Shown here: positions 36,592 through 46,800 of the stretch, in pieces
Numbering within the stretch: the stretch's first letter is position 1
Layout: every line of letters begins with the position of its first letter
Source: Beijerinckiaceae bacterium
Lineage (GTDB): Bacteria; Pseudomonadota; Alphaproteobacteria; Rhizobiales; Beijerinckiaceae
NCBI GenBank assembly: GCA_947453205.1
Contig: CANGFT010000006.1
Coordinates: 1 to 64,000 of the forward strand
Direction of reading: 5' to 3'
Length of the DNA: 64,000 nt
Translations under genes and position numbers: made by a program
Notes under the pieces: generated by a model
What the model saw: the letters and a program-made list of their open reading frames with translations, nothing else
Told to the model about the DNA's origin: nothing
The model's database searches: none

Positions 36592-38406
36592 TCAAAAAGC
36601 GTCCCGCCAGGGACGCGACAGCTTCATTGCGGAACGCACAAGACCCACCAGAGAATAGGTCTGCGGAAAGTTTCCCCAGAGTTCGCCCTTGCCCACATGC
36701 AGCCCCTCGGAGAGGAGGCCCTGGCTTGAGCGATGCGCCAGAAGCCGCTCGAACATATCGCGCGCCTCATCCAGCTTTCCCGTGGCGGCGAGCGCCTCGA
36801 CCATCCAGAAGCTGCAAATGGTGAAGGAGGTCTCCGGGGCGCCAAAATCATCACTGCGCCGATAGCGATAGACATGATCCTCTTCACGCAGGTCGCGCTC
36901 CACGGCGGCGACCGTCGCGCGGAACCTTGGATCAGCAGGCTCGATGAAGCCGAGCTCGCTCAGCAGAAGCAGACTTCCATCGAGGTGCTGGCCTTCGAAT
37001 GTGGCGACGAAAGTGTTGCGCTTTTCATTCCATGCGCGCGCCATGACGCCCGCATGAATCGTGGCGGCGCGCCGACGCCACAGTTGCGCGCGCTCTGCGA
37101 GGCCAAGTCGATGGGCGATGCGCGCCAGCCGGTCGCAAGCCGCCCAGCACATGATGCTGGATTGGGTGTGGACTTCCGTGCGGGTGCGGAACTCCCACAG
37201 GCCGGCGTCCGGCTGATCCCAGCGCCGCGCGGCCTCCTCGCCCAGTTGCTCGAGCTTGTGAAACAGGCTGGCGTCAGCGATGCGCGACAGACGTTCGTCA
37301 AAAAAGCTCTGCGCCACAGCCAGAATCACGCTGCCATAGCCATCATTCTGAATTTGGTCATAGGCCCCGTTGCCGACGCGCACCGGTCCCATGCCCCGGT
37401 AGCCTGCAAGCGCGTCTGCGGGGATCTCTTCTTCGGTGAGGACCGTTTCAAAACCGAGGCCGAATATCGGTTGCAGCGGGCCGGGCTTTGCGGCGGCGAC
37501 GATATTGGTGATGTAGCTGATGTAGCGCTCCATGGTGCGGGTCACGCTCAGCCTGTTCAGCGTCTGCACCACAAAGAACGTATCGCGCAGCCAGCAATAG
37601 CGATAATCCCAGTTGCGGCCGCTGTCAGCATATTCGGGAATCGATGTGGTGAGGGCCGCGACGATGCCGCCCGTCTCTTCGTAGCTTGATAATTTCAGGG
37701 TGATGGCGGCGCGGATCACCGCCTCCTGCCATTCGAATGGCAAGGCGAGGCGGCGTGTCCATTCCATCCAGTAATCGAGAGTCTGGTCGAACCAATCGAC
37801 GCCCATCATGTGAATGTCGCTGTCGAGCGGCTCATCGGCGCCGAGCACCATGACCAGCGGATGTTCGACGACAAATGGCGTCTCGCTCTGGATGAGGCCG
37901 ACGGGCGCGTCGGTGGTCAGGCGCAAGACCTCACCGCCCAGGACATAGCGGATGTGGTTCGAGCCTCGCGTCATCTGCGGCCCGTGACGCCCATAGCCAT
38001 GGCGCGGCTTGCAGCGGATGCGGATCCGCGGAACCCCGCTCAGCGGCTCAATGAGACGCACAATCGAGACAGGGCGAAAGATGCGGCGGAAACGGTAGAA
38101 GCGCGGGATGAAGTCGACGATGCGGATCTCGTTGCCGTTCTCATCCGCAAGGGTCGTTTCAAGCACGGCCGAGTTGCGGATGTAATGCTGACGGCTGCGC
38201 GCAAAGCCGATGAGCTCCACCTCGAACAGGCCATCGGGGGGCAAACCGGGATCCCGCAGGAGATTGCAGAAGACCGGGTCGCCGTCAAAGCGGGGAATGC
38301 AGCACCATTGGATGCGGGCGCGCCGGTCGACGAGGGCGGCGATGGCGCAATTGCCGATGACCGCAAGATCAAGGTCGGGTTGCGCGGCGCTTGCGGGCGG
38401 GCTCAC
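36592..38406 (-). CDS. Glycoside hydrolase family 15 protein (glucoamylase/trehalase-like)
   Basis: DLAVIGNCAIAALVDRRARIQWCCIPRFDGDPVFCNLL; SGRNWDYRYCWLRDTFFVVQTLNRL. Confidence 0.9.
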   Translation of the reverse strand: MSPPASAAQPDLDLAVIGNCAIAALVDRRARIQWCCIPRFDGDPVFCNLLRDPGLPPDGLFEVELIGFARSRQHYIRNSAVLETTLADENGNEIRIVDFIPRFYRFRRIFRPVSIVRLIEPLSGVPRIRIRCKPRHGYGRHGPQMTRGSNHIRYVLGGEVLRLTTDAPVGLIQSETPFVVEHPLVMVLGADEPLDSDIHMMGVDWFDQTLDYWMEWTRRLALPFEWQEAVIRAAITLKLSSYEETGGIVAALTTSIPEYADSGRNWDYRYCWLRDTFFVVQTLNRLSVTRTMERYISYITNIVAAAKPGPLQPIFGLGFETVLTEEEIPADALAGYRGMGPVRVGNGAYDQIQNDGYGSVILAVAQSFFDERLSRIADASLFHKLEQLGEEAARRWDQPDAGLWEFRTRTEVHTQSSIMCWAACDRLARIAHRLGLAERAQLWRRRAATIHAGVMARAWNEKRNTFVATFEGQHLDGSLLLLSELGFIEPADPRFRATVAAVERDLREEDHVYRYRRSDDFGAPETSFTICSFWMVEALAATGKLDEARDMFERLLAHRSSQGLLSEGLHVGKGELWGNFPQTYSLVGLVRSAMKLSRPWRDAF

Positions 38407-39200
38407 GGCAGCGCCTCGCGCAGGCGCCGCCAGAGCATCGCGCGAAGACTGGCGCAGTCGGACAAGACGAACCGCGCCTGCGTACGGGCCTCCGGGTCGC
38501 CGATGCGCACGGACAGGCCGCCCAATCCGTTCACGACTGCGAAGCCTGTTTCATCCGTGAGGTCGTCACCAAAGAAGACGGGCCTGCGGTCCTTGAAAGG
38601 CGGCGAACCCATGAGCGCGGCGATGGCGGCGCCCTTGTCATAGCGCGCGGGCTTCAACTCGACCACGAACTTGCCCTCCTGCACCGCAAGATCGTCACCC
38701 GGACCAAAGCGCAGCAGAAAGGCGAGCGTCATCGCGCCAAGCTCGGGCCTCCTGCGGTAATGCACAGCCAGCGTCGCGCCCTTGTCCTCCAGCATGAGGC
38801 CGTCGTGCGCCGCGACGAACCCGCGCACAGCCTGCCGCGCGTGGTCCATGTTGCGCGGGTCGGCGCGCCGCTCCGCGCCGCCGACGTCGCGCATCTCGGC
38901 GCCGTGCAGGCCGACGGTGGTGAGCTTCAAGGGGGAGAAAATGCGGTCGACGTCGTCAAGCCTGCGGCCGCTGACCAGCGCGACCGCACCCTGGCAGCGC
39001 ATGAGGAGACGCGCCAGCAGGGCGCGAAGATCGTCATCGCAAAACACAGCGTCAGGCTCGGGCTTGATCTCCAGCAGCGTGCCGTCGACATCGAAGAACA
39101 GCGCCGCCGCCTCCAGCGCAGGCAAGGCGGCCTCGACAGGGCCCGACGCGCGCGCATCTTTGGTTGTGGCGAGGGAGCATGTCATCACGGCCGGGGGCAA
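38403..39200 (-). CDS. otsB: Trehalose-phosphatase
   Basis: ALFFDVDGTLLEIKPEPDAV; VSGRRLDDVDRIF; VFFGDDLTDETGFAVVNGLGGLSVRIG. Confidence 0.92.
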   Translation of the reverse strand: MPPAVMTCSLATTKDARASGPVEAALPALEAAALFFDVDGTLLEIKPEPDAVFCDDDLRALLARLLMRCQGAVALVSGRRLDDVDRIFSPLKLTTVGLHGAEMRDVGGAERRADPRNMDHARQAVRGFVAAHDGLMLEDKGATLAVHYRRRPELGAMTLAFLLRFGPGDDLAVQEGKFVVELKPARYDKGAAIAALMGSPPFKDRRPVFFGDDLTDETGFAVVNGLGGLSVRIGDPEARTQARFVLSDCASLRAMLWRRLREALP

Positions 39201-39258
39201 CCATCATCGAGGGCTCATCACCAACGCCCATGTCCCCCTCAGTTTCCCCTCAAGCCGC

Positions 39259-39288
39259 AAAAAAGGAGCGCTGATCGCCCAGCGCCCC
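39259..39288 (-). terminator. Rho-independent terminator for the GlcG/HbpS-like gene
   Basis: Minus strand GGCGCTG-ggcgat-CAGCGCTCC-TTTTTT. Confidence 0.7.
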
Positions 39289-39312
39289 CCATGATCGCGA
39301 TGGCGGCTTCGA

Positions 39313-39744
39313 TCAGCCGGGATCGGCCACGAAGCCAGCGATCTTGATCGCCTCGACGGCGGCGGCCTCGTCATTATCGGAGGTGTCGCCGGACACGCCG
39401 ATCGCGCCGATGATCTTCTTGTTGGCGTCACGGATCATCACGCCGCCGGGCACCGGAACAATGTTGCCGTCGGCCAGGCCGTTCAGCGCGCTGACGAAAT
39501 GGGGACGCTCGGCGGCCATGTTGTTCAGGCGGCGCGACGGCATGCCGAACGCGACGGCGCCATAGGCTTTGCCATAGGCCACGCGCCAGCGCATGAAGGT
39601 CGTGCCGTCTTCACTGCCGGCGGCGCGCAGCGATCCGTCAGCGTCCAGCACCACGACGGCCATGGGGTTGAAGGAATGGGCGCGGCAATGGGCCAGCGTA
39701 TCGGCGAGCAGCTTCTGCGCCACAGCATAAGACAATCCGGACAT
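39313..39744 (-). CDS. GlcG/HbpS family heme-binding-like protein
   Basis: LSYAVAQKLLADTLAHCRAHSFNPMAVVVLDADGSLRAAGSEDGTTFMRW...VPVPGGVMIRDANKKIIGAIGVSGDTSDNDEAAAVEAI. Confidence 0.88.
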   Translation of the reverse strand: MSGLSYAVAQKLLADTLAHCRAHSFNPMAVVVLDADGSLRAAGSEDGTTFMRWRVAYGKAYGAVAFGMPSRRLNNMAAERPHFVSALNGLADGNIVPVPGGVMIRDANKKIIGAIGVSGDTSDNDEAAAVEAIKIAGFVADPG

Positions 39745-39831
39745 GGTATCTCCCTTTGTTGACCTTCGCGCTGAGCATTCGCAAGGCGAAGGGCTCTCGT
39801 CAACCCGCCGGTCAAATGTTAATTCTGGCGC

Positions 39832-40491
39832 ATGCAGTATATAGAGCTCCGCCAAGACTTGATCGCGCAAGCGCGCTCCCTCACCGCGCTGGGCCTCTCG
39901 CAGGGAACCTCCGGCAATCTCAGCGCGCGCGTGGGCGAGGCCATGCTCATCACGCCGAGCGGCATTCCCTATGAGGCGCTGACGCCTGCTTCGCTGGCGC
40001 TCATGCCGCTTGACGGCGCCGGCGCCTTTGCGGGGCCGCTGAAGCCCTCGAGCGAATGGCGCTTTCACCTCGACATTTTCCGCGCGCGGCCGGATGTCGG
40101 CGCCATCGTCCACGCCCATTCCACCTACGCCACGGTCCTGTCGATCCTGCGCCGCCCCATCAAGGCCGTGCATTACATAATCGCGGCCTTGGGCGGCCCT
40201 GAGATCGCCTGCACGGATTACGCGCCCTTCGGCACGCAGGCGCTTTCGGATCTCGTGATCGCCGGCCTGGGGCCCCGCCACGGCGTGCTTCTTGGCAACC
40301 ACGGCATGATCGCCACCGGCGCGGATCTGGCGCAAGCGATGCACCGCGCCGTGGAGCTTGAGACGCTCGCGCGGCAGAGCTATCTGGCGGGTCTTGCGGG
40401 GACGCCCGTGATCCTGCCCGACGACGAGATCATGCGCTGCGTCGAGCGTTTCAAAACCTATGGCCCGAACGCGGGGGATGGCGAGGCCTGA
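39832..40491 (+). CDS. Class II aldolase/adducin family protein (fuculose-phosphate aldolase-like)
   Basis: QGTSGNLSARVGEAMLITPSGIPYEAL; SSEWRFHLDIFRARPDVGAIVHAHSTYATVLS; LLGNHGMIATG. Confidence 0.9.
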   Translation: MQYIELRQDLIAQARSLTALGLSQGTSGNLSARVGEAMLITPSGIPYEALTPASLALMPLDGAGAFAGPLKPSSEWRFHLDIFRARPDVGAIVHAHSTYATVLSILRRPIKAVHYIIAALGGPEIACTDYAPFGTQALSDLVIAGLGPRHGVLLGNHGMIATGADLAQAMHRAVELETLARQSYLAGLAGTPVILPDDEIMRCVERFKTYGPNAGDGEA

Positions 40492-40510
40492 GCGGCCCCG
40501 CCTTTCTCCC

Positions 40511-40951
40511 TCACCACACGCCCGTGTTGGGCATGGAGGCCCAGGGCTCCTGCGGCGGCAGGGCCTCGCCCTTCTGCAAAAGCTCAATGGAGATATTGTC
40601 AGGCGAGCGGATGAAGGCCATGCGGCCTTCGCGCGGGGGGCGGTTGATGGTCACGCCCGCCTTCATCAAACGGTCGCATAAGTCGTAGATGTCATCGACT
40701 TCATAGGCGAGGTGGCCGAAATTGCGGCCGCCCGCATAGGTCTCGGGATCCCAGTTGTAGGTCAACTCCACGAGGGGCGCCCGGCGCTCGGCGCCGGAGG
40801 CGACGTCTTCGGGGGCGGCCAGAAAGATCAGGGTGAAGCGGCCCTGCTGGCTTTCCACGCGCCGGACCTCCTGCAGGCCAAGCTTGTGGCAATAGAAGTC
40901 CAGGGCCTCGTCGATATTGGCCACGCGGACCATGGTGTGCAGATAACGCAT
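40511..40951 (-). CDS. gloA: Lactoylglutathione lyase (glyoxalase I)
   Basis: [33 protein letters not shown]...[28 protein letters not shown]. Confidence 0.93.
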   Translation of the reverse strand: MRYLHTMVRVANIDEALDFYCHKLGLQEVRRVESQQGRFTLIFLAAPEDVASGAERRAPLVELTYNWDPETYAGGRNFGHLAYEVDDIYDLCDRLMKAGVTINRPPREGRMAFIRSPDNISIELLQKGEALPPQEPWASMPNTGVW

Positions 40952-41048
40952 CGCTCATTCTCCGGTCATTCCGCTGAGCATATCTCGACTTTTTGAGTCG
41001 CGCCCGCAACACTTTCAAGATAGGTCTCGCCCGCCCCTCCAACCCGGC

Positions 41049-42437
41049 ATGCTCATGACCGACGCAGACGCCCTCAAGGAAAAGGCAGCCCTCGCCTCCA
41101 TCACGGCGAGCGCCCTCCTGACGCTCGGCAAGCTGGTCGCGGGCCTGTTTTCCGGGTCGCTGGCGCTGCTCTCCGAGGCGGGGCATGGATTGCTCGACAC
41201 GGGCGCGACCATGCTCACCTATTTCGCGGTTCGCGCCTCGGGCAAGCCCGCGGACGAGGAGCATCACTACGGCCACGGCAAGGTGGAGGCGGTCGCGGCC
41301 CTCGCTGAAACCGGCCTGCTGATCGTTCTGGCCATCTATGTTCTGGTGGAGGCTGTGCGGCGCCTCTTGGGCCATATGGCCGAACCCGTCGAGGCGACCT
41401 GGCCGGTCTTTGCGGTGCTGGTGATTTCGATTGTGGTGGATCTGGTGCGCTGGCGCTCGCTCAGCGCCATAGCCGAGCAGACCAGGAGCGATGCGCTGGC
41501 TGCGGACGCGCTGCATTTCTCCAGCGATCTGGTCGCCTCTGTCTGCGTGCTGCTGGGCCTCGTGGCCTCTCGTTACGGCTATCAGCAGGGAGACGCGCTG
41601 GCGGCGGTGGGCGTATCGGTCTTCATCGCCATAGCGGGCTACCGGCTGGGGCGACGGACCATAGACACGCTGGTGGACGCCGCCCCCAAGGGCCTCGCCG
41701 ACCAGATCCGCGCCAGCGTCGGCGCCGTGGCGGGCGTCGCCATGGTGGACAGCGTGCGGCTGCGCCCCGCCGGATCTCAGGTGCTGGGCGAAGTGGGGAT
41801 CATGGTGCCCCGCAGCATGCCGCTGGAGCGGGTGGCGAGCGTCAAGCAGGCGGTGAGCGCGGCCATCGCCCTGGTCTCGCCGGAGGCCAATGTCACGATC
41901 ACCGCCAACCCCATCGCGCTGGACGACGAGAGCGCGCTGGAGCTGGTGCTGCTCATCGCCGCCCGGCGCAGGCTGGCGATCCACCATGTCACCGTGCAGG
42001 ACGTGAACGGCGCCAAGGCGGTGAGCCTTGATCTGGAGCTGGACGGGCGCATGACGCTTGGCCGGGCCCATGAAATCGCCACCTCGCTCGAGGAGGCCAT
42101 CGAGGCGGAGCTGGGGCCGGGCGTCGAGGTGGAGACCCATGTGGAGCCGCTGGAGGCCGCCGAACTCAGCGGCCGCGACGCTCCCCTGGAGAAGGCGCAG
42201 GCCATTGAAGCGGTGCTGGCGGAGGCCGCGAGAGATGGGGGCGTCATCAGCGACGTCCATGATGTGCGCGTGCGCGAGACGCTGAGCGGGCTGGTCGTGA
42301 ACTACCACTGCCGCGCCGATCAGAGCCTCACCGTCGATCAGGTCCACGAAGCCGTGGACAAGCTGGACCGCCGCGCCCGGCTCGCGGAGCCCGCGATTTC
42401 GCGCATCGTCGGCCACGCCGAGCCCGCCGGGCACTGA
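41049..42437 (+). CDS. Cation diffusion facilitator family transporter
   Basis: LVAGLFSGSLALLSEAGHGLLDTGATMLTYFAVRASGKPADEEHHYGHGKVEAVAAL; DALAADALHFSSDLVASV. Confidence 0.92.
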   Translation: MLMTDADALKEKAALASITASALLTLGKLVAGLFSGSLALLSEAGHGLLDTGATMLTYFAVRASGKPADEEHHYGHGKVEAVAALAETGLLIVLAIYVLVEAVRRLLGHMAEPVEATWPVFAVLVISIVVDLVRWRSLSAIAEQTRSDALAADALHFSSDLVASVCVLLGLVASRYGYQQGDALAAVGVSVFIAIAGYRLGRRTIDTLVDAAPKGLADQIRASVGAVAGVAMVDSVRLRPAGSQVLGEVGIMVPRSMPLERVASVKQAVSAAIALVSPEANVTITANPIALDDESALELVLLIAARRRLAIHHVTVQDVNGAKAVSLDLELDGRMTLGRAHEIATSLEEAIEAELGPGVEVETHVEPLEAAELSGRDAPLEKAQAIEAVLAEAARDGGVISDVHDVRVRETLSGLVVNYHCRADQSLTVDQVHEAVDKLDRRARLAEPAISRIVGHAEPAGH

Positions 42438-42512
42438 GGCGCGCCCTGACATTGTTCAGCGCGGGTGAATTGCGGTAGGACGTTGGGCGCCATTGCGATT
42501 CACGAGAACCAC

Positions 42513-43721
42513 ATGACAACGATCAAATCGCGCCCCTTCCTCATTCTGATCGCCGGATTTCTGGTGCTGTTCATCGGCGGCGGCGCGCGGCTCGCCATTG
42601 GCCTCACGCTGAAGCCCATGGTGGAAGAGCTGGGTTGGGGGCGCAGCGAGCTCGGCGTCACCGTCGCCGTGTTTCAGGTCGTCACCGCCATCGCCATGTT
42701 CTACGCGGGCAAGGTCGCCGACAGCATGAGCCTGCGCCTGATTCTGGGCGGGGGCGTGGCGCTGGGCGGGCTCACCATCGGCGCCATGTGCCTCGTCACC
42801 GAGCCCTGGCACGCGCTGGTTCTCTACGGCGTCGCCTTCGCGATCGGCAACGGGGTCGCCGCGACCACGCCAGTGGCGGTGATGGTGACCCGCGCCTACC
42901 CCCACAAGGCCGGCATGGCCAACGCCATCGCTCTGGGCGGCATGAGCGTCGGCCAGCTTGTCGTGGTGGCGGTGCTGGCGGCGGTCATGGTCAGCATCGG
43001 CTGGCGCTCGGTCTATATCTGGGTCGGCGTCGCCCATTTCGTGCTGATTCCCCTCATCCTGGCCGCCGTGCCCGGCAAGGCGGCGGCGGCACAGGCCCGC
43101 AGCGCCGCCGCGCAGCACGGCATGACCCTGCGCGAGGCCTCGCGGACCAAACAGTTCTGGCTTCTGATCGGGATTTTCGCGATCTGCGGCTTTGACGACT
43201 TCTTCGTCACGACCCATGTGGTCGCCTTCGCGCAGGACCGGGGGCTGGACGCCTATATGGCGGGCAACCTGCTGGCGGTGATGGGGATCACCGGCCTTGT
43301 CGGCGTGATCCTCGCCGGCGGCTGGGGCGACAGATCCGGCCCCATCGCGCCGACCCTCGCAAGCTTCGTGGCGCGTGTGGCGGTCTTCGGCCTCGTGACG
43401 GTCGACCAATCGCCCCTGTCGGTGCTGATCTTCGCGCTGGTCTTCGGCGTGACCTTTCTGGCCACGGCGCCGCTCACGGTTCTGTTCATCCGCGACAGTT
43501 TCGGCACCCGCAACCTTGGCGCCATCGGCGGGCTGATCGTGATGGTCCATCACATGTGCGGGGGATTTGGGGCCTATCTCGGCGCTGCGCTTTTTGACGT
43601 CACCGGCGACTATGACCTCGTTTTCATCATCATGTGCGTGGCCTCCTTCGCCGCCGCGCTCTTCACCTGGGCGCTTTCGGCGGCGGGGCCTGCGGATCCG
43701 TCTTTGGCGGCTCGCAAATAA
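42513..43721 (+). CDS. MFS transporter (OFA/oxalate-formate antiporter-like)
   Basis: 12-TM pattern; GARLAIGLTLKPMVEELGWGRSELGVTVAVFQV. Confidence 0.85.
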   Translation: MTTIKSRPFLILIAGFLVLFIGGGARLAIGLTLKPMVEELGWGRSELGVTVAVFQVVTAIAMFYAGKVADSMSLRLILGGGVALGGLTIGAMCLVTEPWHALVLYGVAFAIGNGVAATTPVAVMVTRAYPHKAGMANAIALGGMSVGQLVVVAVLAAVMVSIGWRSVYIWVGVAHFVLIPLILAAVPGKAAAAQARSAAAQHGMTLREASRTKQFWLLIGIFAICGFDDFFVTTHVVAFAQDRGLDAYMAGNLLAVMGITGLVGVILAGGWGDRSGPIAPTLASFVARVAVFGLVTVDQSPLSVLIFALVFGVTFLATAPLTVLFIRDSFGTRNLGAIGGLIVMVHHMCGGFGAYLGAALFDVTGDYDLVFIIMCVASFAAALFTWALSAAGPADPSLAARK

Positions 43722-43761
43722 TTGCGCAAACGGGAGCTTGACCGTTCCTATCACTCTTGTT

Positions 43762-43775
43762 AGTGAATATTCACT
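43762..43775. promoter_or_regulatory. Perfect 14-bp palindrome, candidate TetR-family operator
   Basis: AGTGAATATTCACT, 57 bp upstream of the 43832 start; a TetR gene sits at the end of the same transcription unit. Confidence 0.55.
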
Positions 43776-43831
43776 CACAGAAGAGGTGAGAGCAGCCCGG
43801 CGCGCCCGGGAAACGTTCGGGAGGCGGGTCC

Positions 43832-46800
43832 ATGTTCGCCAAATTGATGTCGGCGCGGCGCTTTGCGCCACTGTTCTGGTGCCAGTTCTTTTCCGCCTTC
43901 AATGACAATTTCGTGCGCCAGATGCTGGCCATGGTCATCCTGTTCAAGCTGGGCGAGGACGCCGCAGGCTCCCTCATCACCCTTGCCGTCGGCGTCTTCA
44001 TCGCCCCCTCGCTGCTGCTGTCGGCGCTCGGCGGCGAAATCGCCGACTCCAACGACAAGGCCGAGGTCACGCGGCGGCTGAAGCTCGCCGAGATCGGCGT
44101 CCAGATGGTGGCGGCCGCAGGCTTCTGGTTCAGCTCACTGCCCCTGCTCTTCACGGCGCTTTTCGGCCTTGGCGTCATCGCCGCGCTCTTTGGCCCGGTC
44201 AAATACGGCATCCTGCCGGATCATCTCGAAACCCACGAACTGCCCACCGGCAACGCCCTGATCGAGGGCGCGACCTTTCTGGCGATCCTCTGCGGGCTGA
44301 TCGTGGGGGGCTATGCGGCCGACCATGCCCGCGAGCCCCTGACCGTGGTGGCGCAGCTCATGGCCGTCGCGCTGCTGTGCTGGGGGGCGAGCCGCTACAT
44401 TCCCGCGACCGGGGCCGCCGCGCCGCATCTGCGCCCCAGCGCCAATGTCTTCGCCTCGACCGGACGCCTCGTGAAGGAGCTCGCCGCCGACCAGCGCCTG
44501 TGGATCGGCGGGATTGCGGTGAGCTGGTTCTGGATGACTGGCGCCATCGCCCTCTCGCTGGTCCCCGTCCTCATCAAGAACCGCATCGGCGGCGGCATAG
44601 ATGTCGAGACTGCGGTCAGCGCCCTCTTCGCTCTCGGCGTCGGCCTTGGCTCGGTGCTGGCGGCGGTCGTCGCCCGTGGCCGCATCCGCCTGCTGCCCGC
44701 GCCCCTTTCAGGCCTCGCCATGGCGGTTTTCCTGATTGATCTTGGCGTGGCGACGCTCGGCCTGCCGAAGGCCAGCGGAGAGGTTGCGCTGGGCGCCTTC
44801 TTCGCCAGCTCGACGGGCTTGCGCATCGCCATAGATGTCCTGGGCCTTGCGGCGGCGGGCGGCATGTTCGTCGTCCCTGTGTTCTCAGCCGTTCAGTCCT
44901 GGGCTGGAGAAGACCGCCGCGCCCGCGTCATAGCGGCCGTCAACATCCTGAATTCCGTCTTCATCGTGGGCGGCGCGCTGCTTGTCGCGGGCCTGCAAGG
45001 CGCGGGCTTTGGCGAACCTGCGCTGCTTCTGTCGCTGGGCCTGCTGAACGGCGCCTTCGGCGTCTGGCTGTTCCGCGCCCTGCCCGGAAATCTCGTGGGC
45101 GAGGCTTTGAACGCCATCTTCAAACTCTTCTTCCGCCTTGAGGTGCGGGGCCTCGAGAATCTCGAAGCGGCCGGCGAGCGCTGCGTCATCGCGCTCAACC
45201 ATGTGTCCTTTCTCGATGCGCCTGTGATCCTCTCGATCCTCGACAGCAAGCCCGTCTTCGCCATCGATTGGCAGATCGCCCGGGCATGGTGGGTGAAGCC
45301 ATTCCTCGGGATCGCCCGCTGCTTCCCCATGGACCCGACCAAGCCTCTCTCGACGCGAGGCCTCATCAAGGAGGTGCGCGCGGGCCAGCACCTCGTGATC
45401 TTCCCAGAGGGGCGCCTCACCGTCACCGGCTCGCTGATGAAGGTCTATGACGGCGCCGCCATGATCGCCAACAAGAGCGAGGCCATGGTGGTGCCCGTGC
45501 GGCTTGAGGGCCTGGACCGCACGCCCTTCACGCGGCTCGGGCATCTCAAGATGCGGCGCCAGCTCTTCCCCAAGGTGTGCGTGACCTTTCTCTCGCCCCG
45601 CAAGCTGGTGCTGGACCAGTCGCTCGTCGGCCGCAAGCGTCGTCAGGCCGCAGGGGCCGCGCTCTATGACATCATGTCCGACCTGCTGTTCGAGACCAGC
45701 TCCACCCACGGCACGCTGACGGGCGCCCTGCATGACAGCATCGCCCTCTTCGGGGGGTCGCGGATCATGCTTGAGGATGTCGTCACCGGCGCCATGAAGG
45801 CCAGCATGGTCGAGATCGGCGCTGCAGTCCTCGCGCGCAAGATCATGCAGATCGGCAAGCCCGGCGAAGCCGTCGGCGTGATGTTGCCCAACGCCAACGG
45901 CGCTGCGGTGACCTTCTTCGCCGTGCAGCAGGCCGGACGCGTGGCCGCCATGCTGAACTTCACCGCAGGCGCCGCCAACATGCGCGCCGCCTGCACCGGA
46001 TCATGCATCACCCATATCCTGACGTCCCGCGCCTTCATCGAGAAGGCGGATCTCGGCGCGGTCGTCGCCGAACTCTCGCAGCAGACGACGATTCATTATC
46101 TCGAAGATGTCCGAAAGACCGTGACGAAGCTCGACAAGCTGCGCGGCGTCCTCGAGCGCGGGCGCCCGCTCGTCCCGCGCCGGCCTGACGACCCCGCGGT
46201 GGTGCTCTTCACGTCCGGCTCCGAGGGCGCGCCCAAGGGCGTCGTGCTCTCGCACCGGAACATTCTCGCCAATCTGGCGCAGGTGACCGCGCGCATCGAC
46301 CTGTCGCCCAACGACATCGTCTTCAACGTGCTGCCGGTGTTCCACAGCTTCGGGCTCACAGGGGGATTGCTCGCCGGAATGCTCACGGGAATGAAGGTCT
46401 TCCTTTATCCCTCGCCCCTGCACTACCGTCAGATTCCCGAACTCATCTACAACACCAACGCCACCATCCTCTTTGGCACCGACACATTCCTGACCGGCTA
46501 TGCGCGCATGGCCAATCCTTATGATTTCCGCTCATTGCGCTACATCGTGGCGGGGGCGGAGCGTGTGAAGGATGAGACGCGGCGGCTCTATATGGAGCGT
46601 TTCGGCCATCGCATTCTCGAAGCCTATGGGGTGACGGAGACCTCGCCCGGCCTCTCGCTGAACACGCCCATGTTCAACAAGGTCGGAACGGTGGGCCGCA
46701 TCCTGCCGGGCATGGCGCACAGGCTCGATCCGGTGCCTGGCATCAGCGATGGCGGACGGCTCTTCGTGCGCGGCCCCAATGTGATGCTGGGCTACTTCCG

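Noticed and set aside
42456-43871. 471-aa minus-strand ORF antisense to the MFS gene
   Set aside because: Shadow ORF with His/Asp/Gly-rich composition; opposite a clear 12-TM transporter frame.
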